Assembly: GCF_900111005.1 (NCBI RefSeq)
Contig: NZ_FOFV01000016.1
Span: forward strand, 1 to 64,000
From: Lentzea albida
GTDB lineage: Bacteria > Actinomycetota > Actinomycetes > Mycobacteriales > Pseudonocardiaceae
DNA length: 64,000 bases
Reading direction: 5' to 3'
Of the stretch, positions 15,681-24,109 are shown one piece after another. The translations under genes and the position numbers were made by a program. Positions within the stretch are counted from its first letter, which is position 1; each line of letters begins with the position of its first letter. The notes beneath the pieces are model-generated. The model searched no databases. It was given only the letters and a program-made list of their open reading frames with translations, and had not been told where the DNA came from.

Positions 15681-17204
15681 GTGACCTCGCTCTCCGATGA
15701 GATGTTCCAGGCGATGATGGACTGGAACCCGCTGTTCGCCACGCTCGTCGGAGTCCCCGGCTGGGACGACCGGCTCGACGACGTCAGCGTCGACGGTCAC
15801 CAGGCGTTGCGGCGGCGGCTGACCGGGATCCTCGACCGCCTCGACGGCAGCGACGAGGACCGGGTGTCGCGGGACGTGATCCGGCACCAGGCCGAGTCGA
15901 TCATCACGTTCATCGACGCGCGGCTGGTCGAGCACTCGGTGTCCAGGGGCACGAACGCGCCGGTCGCGAGCATGCTCAGGGCCACCTCGCAGATCGACTT
16001 CTCCCGGCGGCGGCACCTCGTGCCGCGGCTGCTGGAGCAGGCCGGGCGGAGGCTGGTCGAGACCGACCGCAGGCCGTTGCGCCGGCACGTGGACAACGGC
16101 GCCGCGTACGTCGAGCGGTTCCTCGCCTCGCCGCGGCAGGAGTGGGAGGGCGAGGAGGACCTGCGTCCGGCGTTCGCCCGGTACCGCGAGGTCCTGCTGG
16201 GGCTGCCCGGTCGTGACGACGAGCAGGCCGGTCTGTGCTGGCTGCCCGACGGCGAGGAGAACTACCGCAAGCTCGTCCGCGACTACACGACCGCGTCCTA
16301 CAGCCCGTCCGAGCTGCACCGGCTCGGGCTCGACCTGATCGCCGGGCTGCACGAGGAGTACACGGAGATCGGATCACGGGTCTGGGGCGTCAGCGACGTC
16401 CACGAGATCTTCCGGCGGCTGCGCACGGACCTGTTGTGGGACAACGAGGACGACATGCTCGTCCACGCGGTCGAGGCCGTCGCGCGGGCCGAGGCCGAGG
16501 CGCCGAACTGGTTCGGGCGGCTGCCGAAGGCGCGGTGCGAGGTCCGTTTCGTGCCGGAGGTCGACCGCCACAACGCCGCGTTCGCCTACTACGAGGACGC
16601 CGCCCTGGACGGGTCGCGTCCCGGCACGTACTTCGTGAACCCCTTGAACGCCACCGGCCGCAGCCGCACCGTCGCCGAGGTGACGGCGTTCCACGAGGCC
16701 GTGCCCGGACACCACTTCCAGCTCTCGATCGCCGCCGAGACCGAGCTGTCGAACCTGCGCAAGTTCGCGTTCATCGACTCCTACCTGGAGGGCTGGGGCC
16801 TCTACACCGAGCGCCTGGCCGACGAGATGGGCCTCTACTCGTCCGACGAGGCACGCCTGGGCATGCTGGGGCTCGACGCGATGCGCGCCGGGCGGCTGGT
16901 GGTCGACACGGGCCTGCACGCGCTCGGGTGGCCCCGGCAGCAGGCCGTCGACTACCTGCGCGAGAACACCGCCATGGACGACGCGGAGATCGGTTCCGAG
17001 GTCGACCGGTACATCGAGGCGCCGGGGCAGGCGCTCGCGTACATGGTGGGGCGCCTGGAGATCCAGCGCGTGCGCGAACAGGCCCGGTCCGCGATGGGCG
17101 ACCGGTTCGACGTCAAGGCTTTCCACGACCTGGTGCTGGAGAACGGCGTCGTGCCGTTGCCCACGCTCGGCTCACTCGTTTCCGACTGGTCCGGGAGGGC
17201 CTGA
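15681..17204 (+). CDS. DUF885 family metallopeptidase-like protein, copy A
   Basis: A 507-residue soluble protein of the DUF885 family, predicted zinc-dependent and thermolysin-like. The motif EVTAFHEAVPGHHFQ (~residues 333-347) has the HExxxGHH arrangement, and an acidic helix LEGWGLYTERLADEMGLY lies ~35 residues downstream. The GTG start has a good Shine-Dalgarno (GAAGGAGG). Its stop overlaps the start of copy B (TGATG), so translation is coupled. No signal peptide. Peptidase activity is a family-level prediction. Confidence 0.88.
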   Translation: MTSLSDEMFQAMMDWNPLFATLVGVPGWDDRLDDVSVDGHQALRRRLTGILDRLDGSDEDRVSRDVIRHQAESIITFIDARLVEHSVSRGTNAPVASMLRATSQIDFSRRRHLVPRLLEQAGRRLVETDRRPLRRHVDNGAAYVERFLASPRQEWEGEEDLRPAFARYREVLLGLPGRDDEQAGLCWLPDGEENYRKLVRDYTTASYSPSELHRLGLDLIAGLHEEYTEIGSRVWGVSDVHEIFRRLRTDLLWDNEDDMLVHAVEAVARAEAEAPNWFGRLPKARCEVRFVPEVDRHNAAFAYYEDAALDGSRPGTYFVNPLNATGRSRTVAEVTAFHEAVPGHHFQLSIAAETELSNLRKFAFIDSYLEGWGLYTERLADEMGLYSSDEARLGMLGLDAMRAGRLVVDTGLHALGWPRQQAVDYLRENTAMDDAEIGSEVDRYIEAPGQALAYMVGRLEIQRVREQARSAMGDRFDVKAFHDLVLENGVVPLPTLGSLVSDWSGRA

Positions 17205-18733
17205 TGTCACTCGCTGACGACATGTTCCAAGCACTCATGGACCACTCGCCGCTGCAGGCGGCGATGCTGGGCGTGCCGGGGTGGGAGGACGGGCTCGGTG
17301 ACCTGAGCCCCGAGGGGCAGAAGGCCGACCGGGACCGGATCGCCGCGCTCCTGGAGAGGGCCGAGACGGACGACACCGAGGACGCCGTCACGCTCGCGGT
17401 GATCAAGCAGCAGGGACGGGCGGTCGTCGACCGCATCGACGCGAGGCTCGTCGAACACAGCGTCGCGACCATGAGCTCGCCGGTGAACAGCCTGCTCCTG
17501 ATCGCGTCGAAGCTCGACGTGTCGCAGCGCCTCGGCGAGTTCCCGCGCTACGTCGAGCAGGCCGCCGCACGGGTCCGCGACTCCGACCGGCGCCCGTTGA
17601 GCCGGCACCTGGAGACCGGTGTGCAGCGGATGGACGCGTTCCTCGCGTTGCCGGCGCAGGAGTGGGAGGGCACGCACTCCGACGGCATCCGCACCGCCGT
17701 CGCCGGGTTCCGCGACGTGCTGGCATCCGTCGAGGACGGGCGCGGCGACGACAAGGCCGGTCTGTGCTGGCTGCCCGAGGGCGAGCGGAACTACGCGAAC
17801 CTGGTCCGCAACTACACCACGACCTCCCGCACACCCGACGAGCTGCACCGGCTGGGGTTCGACGTCATCGCGTCGCTGCGCGAGGAGTACGCGGAGATCG
17901 GGTCGCGGGTCTGGGGCGTCTCGGACGTGCCCGAGATCTTCCGGCGGCTGCGCACGGAACTGTTGTGGGACAACGAAGAGCAGATGCTCGAGAGTGCCGT
18001 CGAGGCGATCGCCCGCGCCGAGGCCGAGGCGCCGAAGTGGTTCGGGCGCATGCCCGGCGTCGGCTGCCAGGTGCGTCTCGTGCCGCAGGAGGAGCAGCGC
18101 ACGTCGGCGATCGCGTTCTACCAGCCCGCGTCGGCCGATCGTTCACGCCCCGGCACGTACTGGCTGAACCCGTTGGGCGCCACCGAACGCAGCCGCACGC
18201 TGTCCGAGGTGACGGCGTTCCACGAGGCCGTTCCGGGCCACCACTACCAGTTCACGATCTCGTCCGAGACCGAGCTGCACAACGTGCGCAAGTACGCGTT
18301 CATCGAGGCGTACCTGGAGGGCTGGGGCCTCTACACCGAGCGGCTCGCGGACGAGATGGGGCTGTACTCGTCCGACGAGCAGCGCCTCGGCATGCTGGGT
18401 CTCGACGCGATGCGCGCCGGGCGGCTCGTGGTCGACACCGGCATCCACGCGTTCGGCTGGTCGCGGCAGCAGGCCGTCGACTACCTGCGCGACAACACGG
18501 TCATGACCGAGCCCGAGATCCACAGCGAGATCGACCGGTACATCGAGACGCCCGGCCAGGCCCTCGCGTACATGGTGGGGCGCCTGGAGATCCAGCGCAT
18601 CCGCGGCGAGGCCGAGACGAAGCTGGGCGACCGGTTCGACGTGCGCGCGTTCCACGACCTGGTGGTGGGGAGCGGCGCGGTGCCGCTCTCCACCCTCGAC
18701 CAGATCGTCACCTCGTGGACCGACGCTCCATGA
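17204..18733 (+). CDS. DUF885 family metallopeptidase-like protein, copy B
   Basis: A 509-residue tandem paralogue of the preceding gene, very similar along its whole length: same HEAVPGHHYQ motif, same LEGWGLYTERLADEMGLYSSDE block, same RLEIQRIRxEA tail. Divergence is greatest in the N-terminal 150 residues. ATG 17204 overlaps the stop of copy A. The last 26 bases overlap the convergent amino-acid permease gene. Retention of two full copies suggests different substrates or a heterodimer. Confidence 0.88.
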   Translation: MSLADDMFQALMDHSPLQAAMLGVPGWEDGLGDLSPEGQKADRDRIAALLERAETDDTEDAVTLAVIKQQGRAVVDRIDARLVEHSVATMSSPVNSLLLIASKLDVSQRLGEFPRYVEQAAARVRDSDRRPLSRHLETGVQRMDAFLALPAQEWEGTHSDGIRTAVAGFRDVLASVEDGRGDDKAGLCWLPEGERNYANLVRNYTTTSRTPDELHRLGFDVIASLREEYAEIGSRVWGVSDVPEIFRRLRTELLWDNEEQMLESAVEAIARAEAEAPKWFGRMPGVGCQVRLVPQEEQRTSAIAFYQPASADRSRPGTYWLNPLGATERSRTLSEVTAFHEAVPGHHYQFTISSETELHNVRKYAFIEAYLEGWGLYTERLADEMGLYSSDEQRLGMLGLDAMRAGRLVVDTGIHAFGWSRQQAVDYLRDNTVMTEPEIHSEIDRYIETPGQALAYMVGRLEIQRIRGEAETKLGDRFDVRAFHDLVVGSGAVPLSTLDQIVTSWTDAP

Positions 18734-20126
18734 CGGAGTGCCGCTTCGAGTAGGCGAAGTAGATGATCAGGCCGATCACGAACCAGGCCGCGAACCGCAG
18801 CCAGGTCTCCGGGTTGAGGAACGTGATCAGCCAGATCGAGAAGATGATGCCGATGACCGGCACCACGGGCATGCCCGGCGTCCTGAACGTGCGGGGCAGG
18901 TCGGGCTGCTTGTAGCGCAACACGATCACGGCGACGCACACGACGACGAACGCCAGCAGGATGCCGATGTTGGTGAGTTCGGCGGCCTCCGCGATCGGCA
19001 GGAAACCGGCGATGACCGCGGAGGCGATGCCGAGCACCCAGGTGATGCGCGACGGCACGTGCTTCACCGGGTGCGTCTTCGCGAACCACGGGGGCAGCAG
19101 GCCGTCGCGGCTCATCGAGAAGCCGACGCGGGCCGCGCCCAGCAGGAACGTGAAGAGCACCGTCGTGATGCCGAGGATGGCACCGACGCTGATGATGATG
19201 CCCAGGGCCGGCAGGCCGATGTCGGCGAACGCCGTGGCGAACGCGGACTCCGAGTCGACGTCCTTGTAGTTGACCATGCCCGTGAGCACGAGGCAGGCCA
19301 GCACGTACAGGACCATCGACACGGCGAGCGAGTAGATGATCGCCTTCGGCATGTGCTTCTGGGAGTCCTTCGACTCCTCGGCCGCTGTCGACATGGCGTC
19401 GTAGCCGAACACCGCGAAGAACACCGTCGCCGCACCCGTGAGCGCACCCGAGATGCCGAACGGGAAGAACGGGTTGTAGTTGTCGGTGTTGATGTGGAAC
19501 GCGCCGACGACGATGACGAGTGCCACGACCGCGATCTTCAGGTACACCAACGTGGTCTCGAAGCGTGCGGCGTTCTTCATGCCCATGTTCAGCACGAACG
19601 CGATGAGCAGGCACAGCAGCACGGCGAACAGGTTCACCTTGTACGTGCCCGCGGCGACGTCACCGGTTTCTGTTCCTGGAGCGCCCAGCATCCACTGCGG
19701 TAGGTGGATGTCGAGCAGGCTGAGCAGCTCGGTGAAGTAGCCCGAGATGCCGATCGCGACCACCGCCACGATCGCGGTGTACTCGAGCAGCAGGTCCCAG
19801 CCGATGAACCAGCCGACGATCTCGCCCAGCACCGCGTAGCCGTAGGTGTAGGCGCTGCCCGCCTTGGGGATCAGGCCCGCGAACTCCGCGTACGAGAACG
19901 CCGCCGCCGCGCTCGCGACACCGGCGATGAGGAACGAGACCAGCACCGCCGGGCCCGCCGTCTTGTTCGCGACGGCGCCGGCCAGCGAGAAGATGCCGGC
20001 GCCGATGATGCCACCGATTCCGATGGCCGTCAGTTGCCACAGGCCCAACGTCCTGGTGAGCCCGTCGCCGTTGTCCTCAGCGATCTGATCTATGGGCTTG
20101 CGCCTGAAAACGCCCTGCGTGGTCAT
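18708..20126 (-). CDS. APC-superfamily amino acid permease
   Basis: A 472-residue inner-membrane transporter with about 12 hydrophobic helices. The first helix has the signature IGIGGIIGAGIFSLAG, and FSYAEFAGLIPKAGSAYTYGYAVLGE and FFAVFGYDAMSTAAEESKD are typical of cationic amino-acid transporters of the APC family. Substrate is probably a basic or neutral amino acid taken up with protons. ATG 20126 is chosen because the family sequence FRRKPIDQI starts just after it; the frame is open to 20192 but would abut the upstream gene. The 3' end overlaps DUF885 copy B. Confidence 0.92.
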   Translation of the reverse strand: MTTQGVFRRKPIDQIAEDNGDGLTRTLGLWQLTAIGIGGIIGAGIFSLAGAVANKTAGPAVLVSFLIAGVASAAAAFSYAEFAGLIPKAGSAYTYGYAVLGEIVGWFIGWDLLLEYTAIVAVVAIGISGYFTELLSLLDIHLPQWMLGAPGTETGDVAAGTYKVNLFAVLLCLLIAFVLNMGMKNAARFETTLVYLKIAVVALVIVVGAFHINTDNYNPFFPFGISGALTGAATVFFAVFGYDAMSTAAEESKDSQKHMPKAIIYSLAVSMVLYVLACLVLTGMVNYKDVDSESAFATAFADIGLPALGIIISVGAILGITTVLFTFLLGAARVGFSMSRDGLLPPWFAKTHPVKHVPSRITWVLGIASAVIAGFLPIAEAAELTNIGILLAFVVVCVAVIVLRYKQPDLPRTFRTPGMPVVPVIGIIFSIWLITFLNPETWLRFAAWFVIGLIIYFAYSKRHSVMERRSTR

Positions 20127-20191
20127 GCGGACCACTGTCACGCGGTTCGGCGGGAGCCGCTCGGCAGAAGGGCGTTTTGCGCGCTTTGCCA

Positions 20192-21157
20192 CTAGCGGCT
20201 GAGGACGATCTTGCCCGCCGTCTCGCCGTCCAGCATCGCCTTGAGGCCCTGCTCGGCGTCCTCGAACCTCAGCTCGGCACCGATCTGCGGCTTCAGGTCG
20301 TTCAGGGCGCAGAACTGGATCAGGTCGCCCAGCTCCTCCCGCGTGCCCATGGTCGAGCCGACCACGCGCAGCTGCAGGAAGAAGAGCCGCTGGAGCTCGG
20401 CCGCGGTGGCGTCACCGGACGTCGCGCCCGAGATGACGACGATGCCACCGGGCTTGAGCGACTTCATCGAGTGCGACCAGGTGGCCTTGCCGACGGTCTC
20501 GAACACCGCGTCGACCCGTTCGGGCAGCCGGGCGCCGGACTCGAACGTCTCGTGGGCACCGAGGCTCTGGGCGAGCGCGCGCTTCTCCTCCGTGCGGCCC
20601 GTGACCCACACGCGGAACCCGGCGGCACGGCCGAGCTGCACGAGCGCCGTCGACACACCGCCCGACGCGCCCTGCACGAGCATCGTCTGGCCGGGGCGCA
20701 GACCGGACTTCACGAACAGCATCCGGTACGCCGTGAGCCACGCCGTGCCCATGCAGGCGGCCTCGGCGAACGACAGGCCGGCGGGCTTGGGCAGCGCGTT
20801 GCGGGCCGGAACCACGACGTAGTCCGCGAACGTGCCCTGGTGCTTCTCGGTGAGCAGCGTGCGCTTGGGGTCGAGCGTCTCGTCACCGGACCAGTCCGGG
20901 TCGCCGATGACGGAGTGCAGCACCACCTCGGTGCCGTCGTCGAGCACGCCCGCGCCGTCGCAGCCGAGGATCATCGGGAACTGCTCGGCCTTGATGCCGA
21001 CCCCGCGCAACGTCCACAGGTCGTGCATGTTGAGGCTGGCCGCCCTGACCGCGACGCGCACCCACCCGGCCGGGACCTCGGGATCGGGGCGCTCCCCGAC
21101 GCGGAGCGAGGCCAGCGGGTTCTCGGGACCGGGTTCTGCTGCGTAGACGGCGAACAT
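20192..21157 (-). CDS. Zinc-type alcohol dehydrogenase / quinone reductase-like oxidoreductase
   Basis: A 321-residue MDR-superfamily NAD(P)-dependent oxidoreductase. GroES-like N-terminal part with SLNMHDLWTLRGVG and MILGCDGAGVLDDGTEV, then a Rossmann domain with the AGFRVWVTGRTEEKRALAQS region after QGASGGVSTALVQLGRAAG. Catalytic-zinc ligands are not all evident, so a quinone-reductase-like enzyme is as likely as a true zinc alcohol dehydrogenase. ATG 21157 fits the family start (MFAVYAAEPG). Upstream in-frame starts at 21169 and 21202 are possible but add non-conserved residues. Confidence 0.88.
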   Translation of the reverse strand: MFAVYAAEPGPENPLASLRVGERPDPEVPAGWVRVAVRAASLNMHDLWTLRGVGIKAEQFPMILGCDGAGVLDDGTEVVLHSVIGDPDWSGDETLDPKRTLLTEKHQGTFADYVVVPARNALPKPAGLSFAEAACMGTAWLTAYRMLFVKSGLRPGQTMLVQGASGGVSTALVQLGRAAGFRVWVTGRTEEKRALAQSLGAHETFESGARLPERVDAVFETVGKATWSHSMKSLKPGGIVVISGATSGDATAAELQRLFFLQLRVVGSTMGTREELGDLIQFCALNDLKPQIGAELRFEDAEQGLKAMLDGETAGKIVLSR

Positions 21158-21227
21158 GGTTCGCAACATACCCACCTGGATCGTGGCCGAATGCCGTGAC
21201 ACGGGTCACGCGACTACTCTCGGGGTC

Positions 21228-21446
21228 GTGGACTGGCTGGTGCAGTGGTGGGACGGGGTCGAGCTGTGGGTCGTGCAGCTGCCCGTCGCCGTGCAGTTCC
21301 CCGTCGTGATGATCGTGGTGTTGCCCCTCTGCCTGGGCGTGGCGCGGCTGATCGACAGGGTCGCTGACTGGGGTGCGAACAACCCGGCGTCGGTCGGCGC
21401 TCCCGAGCCCGACCCGGAGCCCGAGACGGAGAAGGTCGCCGCGTGA
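21228..21446 (+). CDS. Small membrane protein, unknown function
   Basis: A 72-residue protein with one central hydrophobic helix (LPVAVQFPVVMIVVLPLCLGVA, residues ~17-38) and an acidic Pro-rich tail. The GTG start at 21228 is inferred from the hydrophobic layout (VVDWLVQWWDGVELWV). Its stop overlaps the GTG of the RNase gene (GTGA), so the two are coupled. No known domain. Confidence 0.6.
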   Translation: MDWLVQWWDGVELWVVQLPVAVQFPVVMIVVLPLCLGVARLIDRVADWGANNPASVGAPEPDPEPETEKVAA

Positions 21447-21919
21447 GTCCTGGTCGTCGCCTGACCGTCGCACTGGTCGGGCTCATCGCTCTGGTCGTGA
21501 TCGGGTGGTTCGTCAAGGACACCACCGCCTCGGACCCCGTGCCGCCGTCCTCGTCCTCCTCGCCGTCGGCGACTGCCGCGTCTTCCGGGTCTTCCGGGTC
21601 GCAGGCGGGCGCCGTGCCCGGAGCGTCGTCCGGCATGGACGTGCAGGCGCTGTCGAAGCTGCCCGCCGAGGCCGCGAAGACGTGGAAGCTGATCGAGGCC
21701 AACGGGCCGTTCCCGTACCCGCGCAACGACGGCGTGACGTTCCAGAACCGGGAGAAGCGGCTGCCCGCCAAGAACTCCGGGTACTACAAGGAGTACACGG
21801 TGCCGACGCCGGGCAGTCCGGACCGAGGTGCGCGGCGGATCGTCACCGGGTCGGAAAAGGAAGTCTTCTACACCGGCGACCACTATTCGTCGTTCGTCGT
21901 CGTGGACGTGAAGAAATGA
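21443..21919 (+). CDS. Secreted or membrane-tethered guanyl-specific ribonuclease (RNase Sa/barnase family)
   Basis: A 158-residue protein with an N-terminal signal-anchor (residues ~8-24), a Ser-rich linker (~32-60) and a microbial-ribonuclease domain (~68-157). Family marks: LPAEAAKTWKLIEANGPFPY, NREKRLPAKNSGYYKEYTV with the catalytic Glu, RGARRIVTG with the catalytic Arg, and FYTGDHYSSFVVV with the catalytic His. It should cleave RNA after guanosine outside the cell. The next gene encodes its barstar, overlapping by 4 bases, so the producer is protected. GTG start. Confidence 0.94.
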   Translation: MSPGRRLTVALVGLIALVVIGWFVKDTTASDPVPPSSSSSPSATAASSGSSGSQAGAVPGASSGMDVQALSKLPAEAAKTWKLIEANGPFPYPRNDGVTFQNREKRLPAKNSGYYKEYTVPTPGSPDRGARRIVTGSEKEVFYTGDHYSSFVVVDVKK

Positions 21920-22179
21920 AACGGCACATTCTCGTTTCGGAGAAGTCGGCCGCGATCTCGGCCATTGCCGCCGCGCTCGACTTCCCGTCGTGGTTCGGGC
22001 AGAACCTCGACGCGCTCTACGACAGCCTGACCGATCTCTCGTGGCTTCCCGCAGGTGAGTACGTGCTGGTCGTGCCGGTGGACCTGGACCGGTCGGTGCT
22101 GGAGGTGCTGCGGGACGCAGTGGAGCAGACCGCCGAGTCCGGTGACCGGAAAGTGCGCGTGATTCGCACGGAAAGGTGA
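21916..22179 (+). CDS. Barstar-family ribonuclease inhibitor
   Basis: An 87-residue cytoplasmic barstar-like protein. FPSWFGQNLDALYDSLTDLSWL is the inhibitory helix region with the conserved Trp, Asn-Leu-Asp-Ala and Asp that plug the RNase active site. The ATG overlaps the RNase stop (ATGA), which secures co-translation with the toxin. Function: blocks RNase activity in the cytosol before export. Confidence 0.93.
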   Translation: MKRHILVSEKSAAISAIAAALDFPSWFGQNLDALYDSLTDLSWLPAGEYVLVVPVDLDRSVLEVLRDAVEQTAESGDRKVRVIRTER

Positions 22180-22222
22180 TCCGGGCTGCGGATTCGTCGT
22201 CCGGAGTGGACAGTGCCGTTCC

Positions 22223-22639
22223 ATGGAGACGCAATTCCGCCGTGTGAGCTGTGTGCTCGGCGCTGCCGTGGTTCTCGGACTGCTGTGCCCCACCGCGTCG
22301 TTCGCCGGTGATCCGGACTGCTCGCAGGAGAAGCCTTTCTCGCCGTTCGAGACGCTCGACGGCGACAACCCCGTGACGATGCCGAACGGCCGTGTGATCG
22401 AACTGCGGGCGTCGAACACGTCCAAGTGCGCGTGGGGGCGCATCTCGCACGGCACGCCCGGCGAGGAGATCTGGACCGACCGCAAGGAGCCCTCGGCGAA
22501 CGGGCACGAGGGCTTCCTCGGGTACACCAGGATCGACTCGGGTTCGGCGAAGTACACCGACGCGTTCAAGAACGACGGCAAGCTGATGCGGGCCTGCGGG
22601 TCGTCGCAGGGCCGCATCGAGTGCACCGGCTGGTTCTAG
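22223..22639 (+). CDS. Secreted DUF2690 (YjfA-like) protein
   Basis: A 138-residue exported protein. The signal peptide (residues 1-~28, ending SFAG) precedes a DUF2690 domain: CAWGRISHGTPGEEIWTDRK, GYTRIDSGSAKYTDAF and MRACGSSQGRIECTGWF, with four Cys likely forming disulfides. Function is unknown. It lies 43 bases after the barstar gene in the same direction, so it may share that transcript and surface role. Confidence 0.85.
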   Translation: METQFRRVSCVLGAAVVLGLLCPTASFAGDPDCSQEKPFSPFETLDGDNPVTMPNGRVIELRASNTSKCAWGRISHGTPGEEIWTDRKEPSANGHEGFLGYTRIDSGSAKYTDAFKNDGKLMRACGSSQGRIECTGWF

Positions 22640-22651
22640 CCTTCCGCCGGA

Positions 22652-23422
22652 TCAGTCTTCGGCGGGCACCCAGGACGGCTTGCGCTTCTCCCGGAACGCC
22701 GTGATGCCCTCCTGGCCCTCCGGGCCGCCGAAGTGCCGCGCGGACAGCTCGAGCATGTCCGCGAAGACCTCGCCGAGGTTCGTGGACCGCTCCTGCTGGA
22801 GCATCTCCTTGGTGGCGGCCAGGGCGGTGGGGGCGCCGAGCGCGAGCATGTCCGTGTAGCGGCGGACCTCGGCCTCGACGTCGTCCGTGGCGGCGTTGAG
22901 CAGGCCGATCTCCTTGGCGCGCTGCGCGTCGAACGTCTCGCCGGTGAGGAACAGCTCGTGGGCCTGGCGGGGGAGCAGCCGCGGCAGCACCGTCACCGAG
23001 ATGACGGCCGGCACGACGCCGATGCGGACCTCGCTGAACGCGAACGTCGCCTTGGCGTCCGCGACGGCGATGTCGCACGCCGCCACGATGCCGACACCAC
23101 CCGCGCGCGCCGGGCCGTTGAGGGCGGCGACGACGGGCTTCGGGCTGGTCCAGAGCTGTTCGAGGATCGCGGGGAACTCGTTGACGCCCTGGTCGCCCGC
23201 ACTCGCGCCGGCGGCCTCCTTGAGGTCCATGCCGGAGCAGAACACCGGGCCCGTGTGGGTCAGCACGACCACGCGCACGCCGTCGTCCTTCGCCGCCGTG
23301 GTCAGGTGTTCCCCGAGCTCCCGGCGCAGCTGCGACGACAGCGCGTTGCGGTTGTGGGGGGAGTCCAGCGTGATCGTCGCGATGCCACGCCGCACCTCGT
23401 AGTGGACCAGCTCTTCTGCCAT
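22652..23422 (-). CDS. Enoyl-CoA hydratase/isomerase family protein
   Basis: A 256-residue crotonase-fold protein. VRRGIATITLDSPHNRNALSSQL, the oxyanion-hole segment CSGMDLKEAAGAS and NGPARAGGVGIVAACDIAVADAKATFAFSEVRIGV are conserved. It probably hydrates or isomerises an acyl-CoA in fatty-acid or branched-chain catabolism. ATG 23422 is preferred. It is divergent from DJ-1/PfpI, and the shared promoter carries two palindromes, so the neighbouring MarR protein may regulate it too. Confidence 0.92.
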   Translation of the reverse strand: MAEELVHYEVRRGIATITLDSPHNRNALSSQLRRELGEHLTTAAKDDGVRVVVLTHTGPVFCSGMDLKEAAGASAGDQGVNEFPAILEQLWTSPKPVVAALNGPARAGGVGIVAACDIAVADAKATFAFSEVRIGVVPAVISVTVLPRLLPRQAHELFLTGETFDAQRAKEIGLLNAATDDVEAEVRRYTDMLALGAPTALAATKEMLQQERSTNLGEVFADMLELSARHFGGPEGQEGITAFREKRKPSWVPAED

Positions 23423-23448
23423 GTGGCTGACCTTAGCTCCCGGGTTGG

Positions 23449-23485
23449 TTGACAGCATGCTGTCAAATATGACAGTCTGCTGTCA
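23449..23485. promoter_or_regulatory. Two palindromic operators between enoyl-CoA hydratase and DJ-1 genes
   Basis: TTGACAGCATGCTGTCAA (23449-23466) is a perfect 18-bp palindrome. TGACAG-TCTG-CTGTCA (23470-23485) is a second copy of the same TGACAG half-site pair. Centre-to-centre spacing is 20 bases, about two helical turns. The second reaches the DJ-1 ATG (23485). MarR proteins bind such sites, and a MarR gene lies just downstream. Confidence 0.75.
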
Positions 23486-24099
23486 TGACACAGACGGTGT
23501 ACCTCGTTCTGTCCGACGGCATGGCGGACTGGGAGTACGGCCACGTGGCCGCGCAGGTGAGCCTGCAGCAGTTCCAGCAGCAGGCGGGGCGGTACGAGAT
23601 CCGGACGGTCGGCTTGACGCTCGACCCGGTCCGCACTCTCGGCGGGGTGCGGATGTTGCCGGACGTGGCCGTGGAGGACGTGTCCGTGGAGGGCGCGGCG
23701 ATGCTCGTGATGCCCGGCGGCGACGGGTGGGAGACCGGTGCGCTGGCGGTGTTCGGGAAGCTCGCGCGGACCTTCCGCGAGGCGGGCAAGCCGATCGCGG
23801 CGATCTGCGGCGCGACGGTCGCGCTGGCGGCCGAGGGGCTGCTCGACGACGTACCGCACACGTCGAACTTCCTGGAGGGGCTTGGTTCTTACGGGGGCGC
23901 GGCGTTCTACCGCGACGAACGGGTCGTGCGCGCTGATGGCGTGATCACGGCGGGCGGTGCTTCGTCGCTGGAGTTCGCGCGAGAGGTGCTGGCGGAGCTG
24001 GAGACGTTCTCTCCCGCGACTTTGGACGCTTGGTACGAGTTCAACCGGGTGGATTCGGTCGAGGCGTTCGGGAAGCTGGTGGCGAGTGTCCAGGAGTGA
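23485..24099 (+). CDS. DJ-1/PfpI family protein
   Basis: A 204-residue protein of the DJ-1/PfpI/glutamine-amidotransferase-like superfamily. The nucleophile elbow is AAICGATVALA (Cys ~111), with the acid in LSDGMADWEYGH (~residue 14) and AMLVMPGGDGWE before the elbow. Members act as glyoxalase III, deglycase or chaperone, or as stress-response enzymes. The start codon abuts the second operator and there is no room for a Shine-Dalgarno, so the mRNA may be nearly leaderless and tightly repressed by MarR. Confidence 0.9.
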   Translation: MTQTVYLVLSDGMADWEYGHVAAQVSLQQFQQQAGRYEIRTVGLTLDPVRTLGGVRMLPDVAVEDVSVEGAAMLVMPGGDGWETGALAVFGKLARTFREAGKPIAAICGATVALAAEGLLDDVPHTSNFLEGLGSYGGAAFYRDERVVRADGVITAGGASSLEFAREVLAELETFSPATLDAWYEFNRVDSVEAFGKLVASVQE

Positions 24100-24109
24100 G
24101 TCGGGTGAC

